Source: Nocardia sp. NBC_00403 (GTDB lineage: Bacteria; Actinomycetota; Actinomycetes; Mycobacteriales; Mycobacteriaceae). Taken from it: a DNA stretch of 64,000 nucleotides. A program made the translations under genes and the position numbers. This document shows positions 46,478 through 55,268 of the stretch, piece after piece. Numbering within the stretch: the first letter of the stretch is position 1; every line of letters begins with the position of its first letter. The stretch spans positions 7,440,001-7,504,000 of the forward strand of contig NZ_CP107939.1 in the NCBI RefSeq assembly GCF_036046055.1, in the 5' to 3' direction. A model generated the notes under the pieces. That model did no database searches. It was not told the origin of the DNA and saw nothing but the letters and a program-made list of their open reading frames with translations.

Positions 46478-49285
46478 GTGCAAGAGTCCCTCACCTCGGT
46501 GTTCGTTGGTCGCGATGCCGAGATGGCGCGTGTGGTGTCGCTCGGACGACGCGCCGCCGCGGGGCAGGGGGCGGCGATACTCGTCGAAGGTGATCCCGGC
46601 ATCGGCAAGACAGCACTGCTCGATGCGGCCGAAACCCGATGCACAGCCGACGGTATGCGCGTCCGCAGGGGAGCCGCGAAGGAACTGCAGCAGGGTGTGC
46701 CGTTCGCGGCGGCCTGCTCGTGGCTGGACATCGATCGCATCGCGCCCGATACGGAGTCGGACACGGTTCGTGCGCTGTTGCGTAGCGGGGACAGAGCCGG
46801 TGACGGTGCGGCAACGCACGAGTTCGCGATCACCGAGGCGATCCTCGATCTGGTCGATACCTGGTGTACCGCCGGCCCGGTCGCGTTGATCATCGATGAT
46901 GTCCACTGGGCGGATCGGCAGAGCCTGTCGGTGCTGCACCGGCTCTGCACCGTCCTGGACGATCTGCCGCTGTTGCTGATACTCGCGGCCCGTCCGCTGC
47001 CGCGGGACAAGGTGTTTGCCGCGCTGTCGGCCGATCTCGTCGAACGCCGCGCCCCGACGATTCGTCTCGGACCCTTGCTCAACTCGGCTGCGGCGGAACT
47101 GGTGCGGCACATGGTCGGGGCCGTCCCCGGCTCGGGATTGATGCGTCAGGTGATCGGCGCCGGCGGCAATCCGCTCTACATCACGGAATTGGTGGCCGCC
47201 CTGTTGCGCGACGAGGCGATCACGTTGGTCGCCGACGTTGCCGACCGGACGCGGCCGGCCGCCGACGAGCGGCTGCCTGCCTCACTGGCGGAGGCGATCT
47301 CGCAGCGGCTGGAACTGCTGTCCCGTCCGGCGCGGCACATGCTGCCGATGGCTGCCGCACTGGGCTCGATCGTCAATGTCGCGGAACTCGCGGCGGTCCT
47401 GAGCAGCTCGATTCTGGATGTCTGGAGCGCTGTCACCGAGGCGATGGATGGCGGGCTTCTTACCCGTGCCGACTCCGAACTGGTGTTTCGGCACGACCTG
47501 ATCCGAAAGGTGCTGGCCGAACAATTGCCTGCCTCGCTGCGGTCGGATTTGCTCCGCCGGGCCGGTCAGGTTCTACAGGCGACCGATGCGCCGATCGAGC
47601 GAGTTGCGTACTACCTCTCGGCCGGCGACCACGAACTGGACACGACCAGTCTCGATTGGCTCGTGGCCGTGGCCGACAAGCTGATCGTGCGAGCACCCGA
47701 GATAGCGGTGAAGCTGTTGCGTCGCGCAGCGAACGTCCCGGACCTCGACGGCGGCATGCGCTCGGTGCTGATCGGCTTGCAGGCCCAAGCGTTGCTCTGG
47801 AACGGCTCCGCCATCGAGGCCGAGTCCGTTTTGCGCGCGGCGCTGCTCACTCGACCGGAAAACGGCGACGACGTCGGGCTTCGTTGGCGGCTCGCTCAGG
47901 CCTGCCACGCGCAGGGCCGGTTGGCCGATGCTGTCGATGTTGCCGAAACAGCACTGTCCACAGCGAGTCTCGGAGCCGAGGAGGCGGGCCGCTTCCACGG
48001 CCTGTGTGGACTGGACAATTTCTTTTTGGGGCGGTTCGATGCGGCCGCGGCGGTCGGCCGACAGGCGCTCGAACTGGGTGAGACCACTGACAATCCGATC
48101 GCCACCGGATATGGCCTCATGACGTTGGGGGCCGTGCGCTATACCCAGGGCTATCTCGGTGCGGCGCTGGACCTGAGCAGCCGGATCATTGCCATATTCG
48201 AGAACGGCACCGGATCGGACCAGTTCGATCCGTATGTGCTGTATGCACACTGCTTGATCGAGCTCGATCGCCTCGCCGACGCCGAAGAGACCCTGAAGAC
48301 GGCCATCGGTCACAACCGGAGGATGCACGGTGTGTATCTGGCCCCGAACCTGGTTGCGAAGGCGCGGCTGTATTTGTTGGACGGTCGCTGGGATGATGCA
48401 GTGGCCGAATGCACCTCCGGCATGGAAGCGCCCGACGTCTTCGGTTATGCGCCGGTCGCACACGCCTTGGCGGCGCTGATCGGAATCCACCGCGGCACAT
48501 TTCTACCGGACCCGGACACCGTTCCCGCACCGGACGGCCAGCTGGGCAGCAGCGGTTATGCACAGCTCCATCCCTGGGTCAACGCTCTGATCCACGAGAC
48601 GCGCGGCAACCCGGACCTGGCGTTGAAACTACTCGTCGATGCCCAACAACGACTGGTCGACGGTTTGACCGCGCCCACGCTCTACTACATCTTTCCCGAC
48701 ATCGCCCGGCTGGCCGCGGACGTCGGTGACGACGACGCGGCTCGGTCGGTGGTGGCCAGCGCCGAAGCGCTGGTGGTGCGTGAGCCGACCGCGGCCAGAA
48801 ACGGTACCGCTCTGCTGTGCCGCGGACTCGCCGAGCGCGATCCCGCGGCTCTCGTCGCGGCTGCACGCGCTTTCAGGGAGGCCGGACGGCCGCTCTACGA
48901 AGCACAGGCTTTCGAGAATGCTGCCGTTGTGCTCGCCGCTGCCGGTCGCGGCGCTGAGGCCCGCACCGCACTGGACGCCGCTGTGGAGCTCTACACCCGC
49001 CTTGGAGCTTCCTGGGATACCGCCCGCGCGGTGGCGCGCGTGCGGCCCTATGGAATTCGCCGTGGTGTCCGCGGTCCGCGCAACCGCCCCAAGTCAGGCT
49101 GGGCGGCCCTGACCGATACTGAACGAAAGGTCGCGGGCTTGGTTGCGGAGGGGTTTTCGAACTCCGACATCGCGGCCCAGATGTTCCTGTCGCGCAGGAC
49201 AATTCAGTCTCACGTCTCCAATACCCTTGCGAAACTCGGCCTTCGCTCACGTCGCGAGATCGCCGCGGTGATGTCCGGTAATTGA
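46478..49285 (+). CDS. LAL/MalT-type LuxR-family regulator
   Basis: 935 residues from GTG 46478, beginning VQESLTSVFVGRDAEMARV as expected for this family; ATG 46436 is possible but adds 14 residues without a ribosome site. P-loop VEGDPGIGKTALL near residue 44, Walker B-like ALIIDDVHWADRQ, TPR-like helical middle, and a C-terminal LuxR HTH (LTDTERKVAGLVAEGFSNSDIAAQMFLSRRTIQSHVSNTLAKLGLRSR). Such ATP-dependent activators respond to a ligand through the helical region. Divergent from the APH-like gene, which is the nearest candidate target. Confidence 0.93.
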   Translation: MQESLTSVFVGRDAEMARVVSLGRRAAAGQGAAILVEGDPGIGKTALLDAAETRCTADGMRVRRGAAKELQQGVPFAAACSWLDIDRIAPDTESDTVRALLRSGDRAGDGAATHEFAITEAILDLVDTWCTAGPVALIIDDVHWADRQSLSVLHRLCTVLDDLPLLLILAARPLPRDKVFAALSADLVERRAPTIRLGPLLNSAAAELVRHMVGAVPGSGLMRQVIGAGGNPLYITELVAALLRDEAITLVADVADRTRPAADERLPASLAEAISQRLELLSRPARHMLPMAAALGSIVNVAELAAVLSSSILDVWSAVTEAMDGGLLTRADSELVFRHDLIRKVLAEQLPASLRSDLLRRAGQVLQATDAPIERVAYYLSAGDHELDTTSLDWLVAVADKLIVRAPEIAVKLLRRAANVPDLDGGMRSVLIGLQAQALLWNGSAIEAESVLRAALLTRPENGDDVGLRWRLAQACHAQGRLADAVDVAETALSTASLGAEEAGRFHGLCGLDNFFLGRFDAAAAVGRQALELGETTDNPIATGYGLMTLGAVRYTQGYLGAALDLSSRIIAIFENGTGSDQFDPYVLYAHCLIELDRLADAEETLKTAIGHNRRMHGVYLAPNLVAKARLYLLDGRWDDAVAECTSGMEAPDVFGYAPVAHALAALIGIHRGTFLPDPDTVPAPDGQLGSSGYAQLHPWVNALIHETRGNPDLALKLLVDAQQRLVDGLTAPTLYYIFPDIARLAADVGDDDAARSVVASAEALVVREPTAARNGTALLCRGLAERDPAALVAAARAFREAGRPLYEAQAFENAAVVLAAAGRGAEARTALDAAVELYTRLGASWDTARAVARVRPYGIRRGVRGPRNRPKSGWAALTDTERKVAGLVAEGFSNSDIAAQMFLSRRTIQSHVSNTLAKLGLRSRREIAAVMSGN

Positions 49286-49366
49286 CGACCTCACCGGCAA
49301 ACCGGGCACCCCATCAGACATCCACGGGAGGGCAACCACTATCTCGGGAGCAGGTGCATGACGTGA

Positions 49367-50377
49367 TCACGCATCTGCCGCGTCGACCCGGCGACCGGAG
49401 CTGCGCAGGAACGGGCGCCGCCGCCGCACAACCACTGGCGTGTCCTCCGCAAGCTCCGGGTCCTGCACTCGGGTGACGCCTGCCTCGATCCATTCCTGCG
49501 CAGCGAGCACACCGTGCCGCGAGGTTTCAGTGCCGCGTACTGCCCGTTCGCAGCGGCGGGCCAGATCGCGCCGGTCGAGGCCTGGGTACTCCAGCGGCTC
49601 GAGGACAACCTCGGCCACCATCCCCTTGGACCTGAGCACTCGCATCGCAGAACTGCCGAAGGTGTCCTCCCCGACGAAACCGGGCACCGTGGACTGCGCA
49701 CCGTTGCTGTCCAGATACCGCAGCCGTACCGGCTGCACCGAGGTGCCGGTGTCCACCGCGGCCTGGAAGAGCGCGGGCCGCATCGAGCCGTAGGCGCGGC
49801 CACACCACGTGGTCCCCTCGGGGAAGACCGCGACTCGATCACCGGCCGCGAGGCGCGCGCCGAGGCGGGCGACCACACCGGGCAGTTCGCGAAGCCGCTC
49901 GCGTTCGATCGGGATGACGCGCATCAGCTTCGCCAGGCCACCGAGCACCGGCCAATCCACCATGTCCGCTCGCGCCACGAATCCGAGCGGCTGCACCGAG
50001 GCCAGCACGACCACATCGGTCCAGCCGATGTGACCGGCGACGATCAACACACCCTCGCCAGGGTCGGCGAAACGTGTGTCGGACGACGCACCGCCCACGC
50101 CGGACGTGGTCACCCGGTTGTCCACGACACGCAATTGTATTCCGAGACAATCCAATACCATGCGCGTGTAGCGCCGCTGGAGATGTTCGCGCCTGCCCCG
50201 CGGGGTGGCCACGTTCACCACCAGGAAGCTGACCAGCAACCCGGCCACGCCGAGCAGCCGGGCGATGACCCGGCCGGTCCCGACCTCATCGATCCGCTCG
50301 ATGCAACCGGGCCCGCATGGGCTCGACGGCATCCACGCGTGTGCGGTGTGCTGTGCGGGCGGCGCGTCGAACACCAT
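49367..50377 (-). CDS. 1-acylglycerol-3-phosphate O-acyltransferase-like protein (Rv3026c-like)
   Basis: 336 residues from ATG 50377 (MVFDAPPAQ). PlsC motifs: HIGWTD (variant of HxxxxD) in IVAGHIGWTDVVVLAS, and FPEGTTW (VAVFPEGTTWCG). A hydrophobic helix (residues ~35-60) anchors it to the membrane. It lies five bases after the GNAT gene, with which it forms an OlsBA-like pair: an N-acyltransferase followed by an O-acyltransferase. The order iscS-this-GNAT-etf matches M. tuberculosis apart from the inserted islands. The C-terminal basic end (RRRRPFLRSSGRR) is unusual. Confidence 0.9.
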   Translation of the reverse strand: MVFDAPPAQHTAHAWMPSSPCGPGCIERIDEVGTGRVIARLLGVAGLLVSFLVVNVATPRGRREHLQRRYTRMVLDCLGIQLRVVDNRVTTSGVGGASSDTRFADPGEGVLIVAGHIGWTDVVVLASVQPLGFVARADMVDWPVLGGLAKLMRVIPIERERLRELPGVVARLGARLAAGDRVAVFPEGTTWCGRAYGSMRPALFQAAVDTGTSVQPVRLRYLDSNGAQSTVPGFVGEDTFGSSAMRVLRSKGMVAEVVLEPLEYPGLDRRDLARRCERAVRGTETSRHGVLAAQEWIEAGVTRVQDPELAEDTPVVVRRRRPFLRSSGRRVDAADA

Positions 50378-50382
50378 GTACC

Positions 50383-51210
50383 TCACCGTCCCCCGTCGAG
50401 TGCGTTCGCGGCGTCCTGTAATCGATTCAGGTAGCGGGTGTTGATCGTGTCGAGCCCGAGCAGCGCGACGAAGTCGGCGACCGCGAAATCGGGATCGTGG
50501 GCGGGCTCGCCGCAGATCTCCGCGCCGAGGCGCAGGTAGCCGCGCAGCAGTGGCGGCAGTTTGGGCCGCGACGGCGGCGTCATCTCGTCCAACGTGAGAC
50601 CGTCGACGACCACCGGCCGGTGGGGATGCACCCGCCGTTCCGGATCGGAGCCGTGCCTGCCGAGCAGCATGTCCCTGACGCCGCGTACGTTCACCCCGGC
50701 CGGGTCGGCGGGGGTGTCCTGCATCGGCACGGACACACAGCCCATCACCCATTCGTATCCGGTGAGCTGGATGTAGTGCAGGATGCCCGCCCACATGAGG
50801 GTGAGCACCGAGCCGTTGCGGTGATCGGGCACCACACAGGCGCGGCCCATCTCTACGATCCGGTTGCCTTCCGGATCGAGCTGGCTCAGATCGAATTCGG
50901 TGGCCGTGTAATACCCGCCCGCGGCGATCACCTTGTCCGGTGGCAGCATTCGATAGCACCCGACGAACTGCTCGGTGACATCGTCGCGGACGAGCAGGTG
51001 ATCGCAGTGCTCGTCGAATCGGTCGGCGTCGAGGCCGGTGCCGTTGTCGGGAATCCTGAAGCCCGGCTCACCGGCGAACACGCCGTAGCGCAGCCGCTGT
51101 GCCGCCGTGCGGTGCTCGGCGTCGGAGGAAACGACCAATGAATACCGGGACCGCTCCACCCCGGATTCCGTCTGTCGAGCCGGGGCTGTCAACACGGACG
51201 AAATAGTCAT
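50383..51210 (-). CDS. GNAT N-acyltransferase (OlsB-like, Rv3027c-like)
   Basis: 275 residues from ATG 51210. Acetyltransf_5-type domain: RSRYSLVVSSDAEHRTAAQRLRYGVFAGEPGF, DEHCDHLLVRD, GCYRMLPPDKV, VEMGRACVVPDHRNG. This group acylates ornithine or a similar amine with 3-hydroxyacyl-ACP to start aminolipid synthesis. A GTG at 51297 would extend the protein by 29 residues without a clear ribosome site. With the acyltransferase immediately downstream it could make ornithine-lipid-type products (inference). Confidence 0.9.
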   Translation of the reverse strand: MTISSVLTAPARQTESGVERSRYSLVVSSDAEHRTAAQRLRYGVFAGEPGFRIPDNGTGLDADRFDEHCDHLLVRDDVTEQFVGCYRMLPPDKVIAAGGYYTATEFDLSQLDPEGNRIVEMGRACVVPDHRNGSVLTLMWAGILHYIQLTGYEWVMGCVSVPMQDTPADPAGVNVRGVRDMLLGRHGSDPERRVHPHRPVVVDGLTLDEMTPPSRPKLPPLLRGYLRLGAEICGEPAHDPDFAVADFVALLGLDTINTRYLNRLQDAANALDGGR

Positions 51211-51385
51211 ATCCGTGATGAAGCCAGCCCGAAACTGCGTCGGAGCAACCTCGAAGTGTCGCGTCGATGCCGGTTCGGTGAACGCGATGATGGTCACACC
51301 GACCGTTCACCAGACGGTCGTATTTCGTTCCCGCCCCCGCATCCGAACCGCGCCTTGTGCCTGCTCGACGACCTATCGAGCAGAA

Positions 51386-51420
51386 AATCGCGCTGCCCCA
51401 TGAGCTGGGACAGCGCGATT
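51386..51420 (-). terminator. Terminator of the type II NADH dehydrogenase gene
   Basis: AATCGCGCTG pairs with CAGCGCGATT, extended by CCCA/TGGG after one mismatch, loop TGAGC. On the minus strand it ends in TTTT. A second hairpin follows (CTGCTCGA/TCGAGCAG, 51361-51383). Begins 15 bases beyond the ndh stop. Confidence 0.8.
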
Positions 51421-51434
51421 GTCGTGACGTGTGG

Positions 51435-52700
51435 TCAGGCGGCGGTGCGTTCCAGCGTCCGCACCGGAGTCCGCTCCACCTCATCGAAGCCGGGGCGACC
51501 CGTCCCGATGAACGCGACGAGCCACGAGGCTACCGCCGCAAAGCGGTTGCGGAAGCCGACCAGATACAGCAGGTGTACGGCAAGCCACATGAACCAGGCG
51601 ATCACGCCGCGGAAGGTGATGCGGTCGTTCAGCTTCACCACCGCGCTGAACCTGCTGATCACCGCCATGCTGCCCTTGTCCCAGTACTTGAACGGGGTGC
51701 CCGGCCGCTGCTTCCTGCGGATGATGTCGGCGGCGTGCCTACCCTCCTGCATGGCGACCGGCGACTGCCCGGGGTAACCGTTGAGCGAGGTCATGTCGCC
51801 GATGGCGAAGATGTCGGCGTGGCCGCCGACAGTGAGGTCAGGGTTGATCAAAAGCCTTCCGGCCCGGTCGGTCTCGACGCCGGTGGCCTCGGCGAGGATG
51901 GTCGCGAAGCCGCCCGCCTGCACGCCTGCCGACCAGACCACGGTCTCCGCCGCGATCCTGCGCTCGACGCCGTCGGTGTCCTTGACCGTCACCTTGCCGA
52001 GCTCGATGTCGGTCACGAAGGTGCCGACCAACACCTCCACACCACTCTTGGTCAGCGACTTCTTCGCGTATTCCGAGAGCCCGCCGCCGAACGGCGGAAG
52101 CACCTCACCGGCGCCCTCCACCAGGGTTACCGAAACTTCCTGGTGGTAATACCTTTTCGCGAGCTCCTTCAGCTGACCGGCGACCTCGACGCCGGTCGCG
52201 CCCGCGCCGACCACCACAAAGCTGAGCAGCCTGTCCCGCGTCTCCTCGTCCGCGCCCGCGGCCTCGGCGAAGACCCGCTCGATCTGGGCGCGAAGCAGTC
52301 TCGCGTCGTCGATGGTCTTGAGCGAGAAAGTCTTGTCGGCGAAGTCGTCGCGCCCGAAGTAGGACTGCGAGGCGCCGGTGGCGGCGATCAGCGAGCCGTA
52401 TCGGATCTGCCGACGCACCCCCTCGTGCTCGTAGGTGAGGATCGCAGTGGCAGGCTCGATGCCGACCACTTTGCCGAGCCGGACGTCGGCCCCCCGGTGT
52501 CGTCGCAGCACCGAGGCGATCGGCGGCGCGATCTCGTCGGAAGCCAGCACACCCGTCGCGACCTGGTAGAGCAGTGGCTGGAAGAGATGTTCCGGCGTGC
52601 TCGAGATGAGTACGTAGTCGATACCCGATTTGGCCAATTGCTTAGCGGCGGCAAGCCCCCCGAATCCCGATCCAACGATGACAACATCTGCGTGTTCCAT
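51435..52700 (-). CDS. ndh: Type II NADH dehydrogenase
   Basis: 421 residues; ATG 52700 preceded by AAGGAGG at six bases. Two dinucleotide folds: FAD site VIVGSGFGGLAAA (residues ~8-20) and NAD(P)H site VVVGAGATGVEVAGQL (~165). FAIGDMTSL is the conserved FAD-contact motif. The C-terminal hydrophobic segment (GVIAWFMWLAVHLLYLVGF) attaches it to the membrane, where it passes electrons from NADH to menaquinone without proton pumping. Divergent from a LysR gene that may control it. Not part of the M. tuberculosis order here, so it belongs to an insert. Confidence 0.95.
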   Translation of the reverse strand: MEHADVVIVGSGFGGLAAAKQLAKSGIDYVLISSTPEHLFQPLLYQVATGVLASDEIAPPIASVLRRHRGADVRLGKVVGIEPATAILTYEHEGVRRQIRYGSLIAATGASQSYFGRDDFADKTFSLKTIDDARLLRAQIERVFAEAAGADEETRDRLLSFVVVGAGATGVEVAGQLKELAKRYYHQEVSVTLVEGAGEVLPPFGGGLSEYAKKSLTKSGVEVLVGTFVTDIELGKVTVKDTDGVERRIAAETVVWSAGVQAGGFATILAEATGVETDRAGRLLINPDLTVGGHADIFAIGDMTSLNGYPGQSPVAMQEGRHAADIIRRKQRPGTPFKYWDKGSMAVISRFSAVVKLNDRITFRGVIAWFMWLAVHLLYLVGFRNRFAAVASWLVAFIGTGRPGFDEVERTPVRTLERTAA

Positions 52701-52811
52701 GACAGCCTCCTTCTCTCATTACCAACCGTCATTCGAAGCGCAGATATTTCAGGTGTTCAGGCGCATAATGTAGATGACTCTTATCTTGATCGCTCATGAA
52801 TTGGAGATGAC

Positions 52812-53669
52812 GTGGAGCTTCGCCAGCTCACCTACTTCGTCGCAGTCTGCGAGGAGCTCAGTTTCAGCAGAGCCGCCGCTCGCTGTTACATCTCACAATC
52901 GGCGATCAGCCACCAGATCGCCCGGCTGGAGCGCGACCTCGGGGTGCAACTCTTCGAACGCTCGACCAGGGCCGTCGTACCAACCGACGCGACCATGCGG
53001 CTACTTCCCCTGGCTAAACAGATGCTGAGCCTGGAATCCGCGATCCGCGCCACGGTGCGGACGTCGGGGCACCGCATCCGGCTTGCCGCGAACATGTCCT
53101 TCGCGACGCGATCCCTCTCGGCGATCGCGGGCGCCCGCGCCGCGCACCCCGACGCCGAGATCGAGTTCGTGATCAAGCCGTTCCGCCAGCGGATCACCGC
53201 CGTGGCCGACGGCGACTGTGACCTCGCGCTCATCCGCGGCAGCGTCGATGAGCCGGGTCTCGCCGTCGAGAAGCTCTGGGTCGAGGATCTGGTCATCGCC
53301 ACCTCGGCCGCCCATCCCCTGGCGACGTGCGAGGAGGTGACGCTGGCCGAACTCAGCTCCTACCCGCTACTGCTGCCACCGGAGCAGGAACAGGTGTTAC
53401 TGCACAACGTCATTCGGGCCGCATTCGCAGACCTTTCCGCAGGACCCACGTACGGACCTCCGATTCCGCCCGACCACACCGCGACCATGGAGTTGATCAA
53501 TCGACCCGAGGCGTGGACAGTGCTCTATGCCGACAGTCCGACCGAGGGGCTCGTTGTGCTGCCGCTGGCCGAGCACCGGCTACGGATACCCGTCTCCGCC
53601 GTACTACGCAGCGACAGCCGGCGGTCGGCGATTCTCACTACTTTGCTGACGGGACTGCATCGGTGTTGA
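52812..53669 (+). CDS. LysR-family transcriptional regulator
   Basis: 285 residues from GTG 52812. N-terminal winged HTH (MELRQLTYFVAVCEELSFSRAAARCYISQSAISHQIARLERDLG reading through ERSTRAVVPT), then a periplasmic-binding-like effector domain. LysR regulators usually act on the divergent gene, here the type II NADH dehydrogenase; the 111-base space between them contains AT-rich stretches but no single site I would defend. Confidence 0.94.
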   Translation: MELRQLTYFVAVCEELSFSRAAARCYISQSAISHQIARLERDLGVQLFERSTRAVVPTDATMRLLPLAKQMLSLESAIRATVRTSGHRIRLAANMSFATRSLSAIAGARAAHPDAEIEFVIKPFRQRITAVADGDCDLALIRGSVDEPGLAVEKLWVEDLVIATSAAHPLATCEEVTLAELSSYPLLLPPEQEQVLLHNVIRAAFADLSAGPTYGPPIPPDHTATMELINRPEAWTVLYADSPTEGLVVLPLAEHRLRIPVSAVLRSDSRRSAILTTLLTGLHRC

Positions 53670-53836
53670 CCAGGCGTTCTCGCGAGCGAAGCGCTGCGCA
53701 CCGATAACCATCGACATCACCGCGACCAGCACCGTGACTCCGCTGTCGAGATAAATCTCCGAGGCATCGAAGTCACCCTGGAACGGCGCCCGCCGCATCG
53801 GCGGTGCAGGAGAACGGATTTGCCTTCGCCCGACCC
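53670..53836 (-). pseudogene. Decayed C-terminal fragment of an ABC-2 permease
   Basis: On the minus strand GDFDASEIYLDSGVTVLVAV and VIGAQRFARENAW match the end of the permease fragment at 56577-57083 (GDFDASEVYL..., ARSFARENA). Homology continues over about 165 bases and then stops; the start and most of the protein are missing. The remaining bases to 54009 show nothing. Confidence 0.75.
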
Positions 53837-54009
53837 GATGGGCGCGCGCGATTTCGCGATACCGATGCCGGTTGCGCGTCCGGGCTTGCGATCGACGCCG
53901 GTCAGCGCGCCTGACGTCGGGCGACATCGATCAGCCTGCCGGACAGATCATTGTGCGGGGCAAGGTATCTCGCGAAGAGGGCTGACGCAGGCCTGATTTA
54001 CTGAAGCGC

Positions 54010-54672
54010 GTGAGGGTTACAGACACAGGTAAGCGTGCCTGGTACCTGCGACGCAGGTTCTTGCCGTGGCGACGGCTGGTCCAACCGTTCAATATCGGAA
54101 TGGAGGGCACGTACTTCCTCTTCGAGGTGCCTGTCGGAGCCGCGCCGCCCTCGGGTCCGCGAGCGGTTCAGCAGCCCACCCCGCGCGCGGCCCGCCGCCA
54201 ACAACGGCGCGACGATCGGGAGCACAAGCTGGACCGGGTCGAAGGCTGGCAATGGCTGTACTGGTTTCCGCTGCTGCTCATCGTCATTGCGCTTGTGGCG
54301 GTCGTCGGACAGGCGCTCGAGCTGCTGATGTTCTTGCTCTTCCTGGCGCTTTGCGTATGCGCGTCGGTGGAATTGGCGGTGCAGTTGATCGTGGGGACGA
54401 TCCTGGTGGCGCCAAGGATGCTCGGAGCGCTTCGTTCCCGCGTCGATGTGTATACCGAACACGGCAACCGACTGGCCTCGCTTACTGTGCTGTATGTGCC
54501 CGGCCACTGGCGGGCCAGGCAGCTCGTGGTTGATTTGGCCGAGCTCCGACGCTCCGCGAATTGGCCGTTCGACCCCGTCCATGACCCCCGAGTTGCCATG
54601 TTGCTCCAGCAATACCGGGCCGAGATCATCCACCACGAAAGCCTCTGGAACACCCCGATTCCCGCGCGCTGA
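54010..54672 (+). CDS. Hypothetical membrane protein, 220 aa
   Basis: GTG 54010. A basic N-terminal domain (RRRFLPWRRLVQPF) and a charged linker (PRAARRQQRRDDREHKLDR) precede two adjacent TM helices (about 82-135, WFPLLLIVIALVAVVGQALELLMFLLFLAL), then a cytoplasmic C-terminal domain of about 80 residues ending in LLQQYRAEIIHHESLWN. No family recognised. Isolated gene inside the second accessory stretch. Confidence 0.7.
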   Translation: MRVTDTGKRAWYLRRRFLPWRRLVQPFNIGMEGTYFLFEVPVGAAPPSGPRAVQQPTPRAARRQQRRDDREHKLDRVEGWQWLYWFPLLLIVIALVAVVGQALELLMFLLFLALCVCASVELAVQLIVGTILVAPRMLGALRSRVDVYTEHGNRLASLTVLYVPGHWRARQLVVDLAELRRSANWPFDPVHDPRVAMLLQQYRAEIIHHESLWNTPIPAR

Positions 54673-55268
54673 ACCTACCAGTGCCGCGTCGAGGAACGCA
54701 GGGCAGGAAATCGGGTAGCCGGATTCCGGAAGTGGGATGCCTTCACAGCCGATGGCTTCGCGAACGAATTCTGTTGGCAGGCACCAAACGCACGTTGGGC
54801 TTTGGTCGTGTCGGTCCCATTGCTGAATCCCCGTTCCGCCGCGGCTGTCCGTTCGGCGCCCGTCGAAGGCGAAGGCGCGCAAGGAATTCGCGATCGTGTG
54901 CATGATCGCTGATGGATTGCTGTCGTCTTGTGAATTGCGTTGCCGGTACTTAGTGCGTGGATCTGACGTAGTGCCCCGTTATGGGTGCGCACCCGGTACC
55001 GACTACGGACCGCGGAGGTAAGTGCGAACCATCGACCCGACAGGCGGTGAGTCAGATGGCGATCCATAGCACCGCTACGGCCACGAGATCGGAATAAACT
55101 CCCAAGACAACCGCCTTCGTTGCCTCGAACCGAGTTGCAGCTCCGGCCAGGGCGCGCGCAGCGCAATCACGCAATGTGAAATTTGCATAATGCAACTTTC
55201 TACGAGTTGCGCTATCGTCGCAGTCGATTTGCTGGCAAGAAGCCGGTTATTGGCCACGGAGCGGATGC
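54673..55268. other. Intergenic, about 600 bases, no gene supported
   Basis: Open frames here lack ribosome sites and recognisable domains. GC drops toward 55180, where the MHYT-gene promoter is expected. The only structured element is the palindrome at 55183-55195. Confidence 0.5.
55183..55195. promoter_or_regulatory. Palindrome TTGCATAATGCAA, operator candidate
   Basis: Perfect six-base arms around one A, 73 bases before the MHYT gene, in an AT-rich patch. The form TTGCAT-N-ATGCAA resembles MarR-family sites. No regulator gene is adjacent. Confidence 0.45.

Noticed and set aside
50378..50959. N-terminal extension of the acyltransferase
   Set aside because: It reads the GNAT gene in another frame; ATG 50377 five bases after the GNAT stop is the natural start.
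52701..52811. A specific LysR binding site between ndh and the LysR gene
   Set aside because: Several loose T-N11-A matches exist in the AT-rich space, none better than chance.
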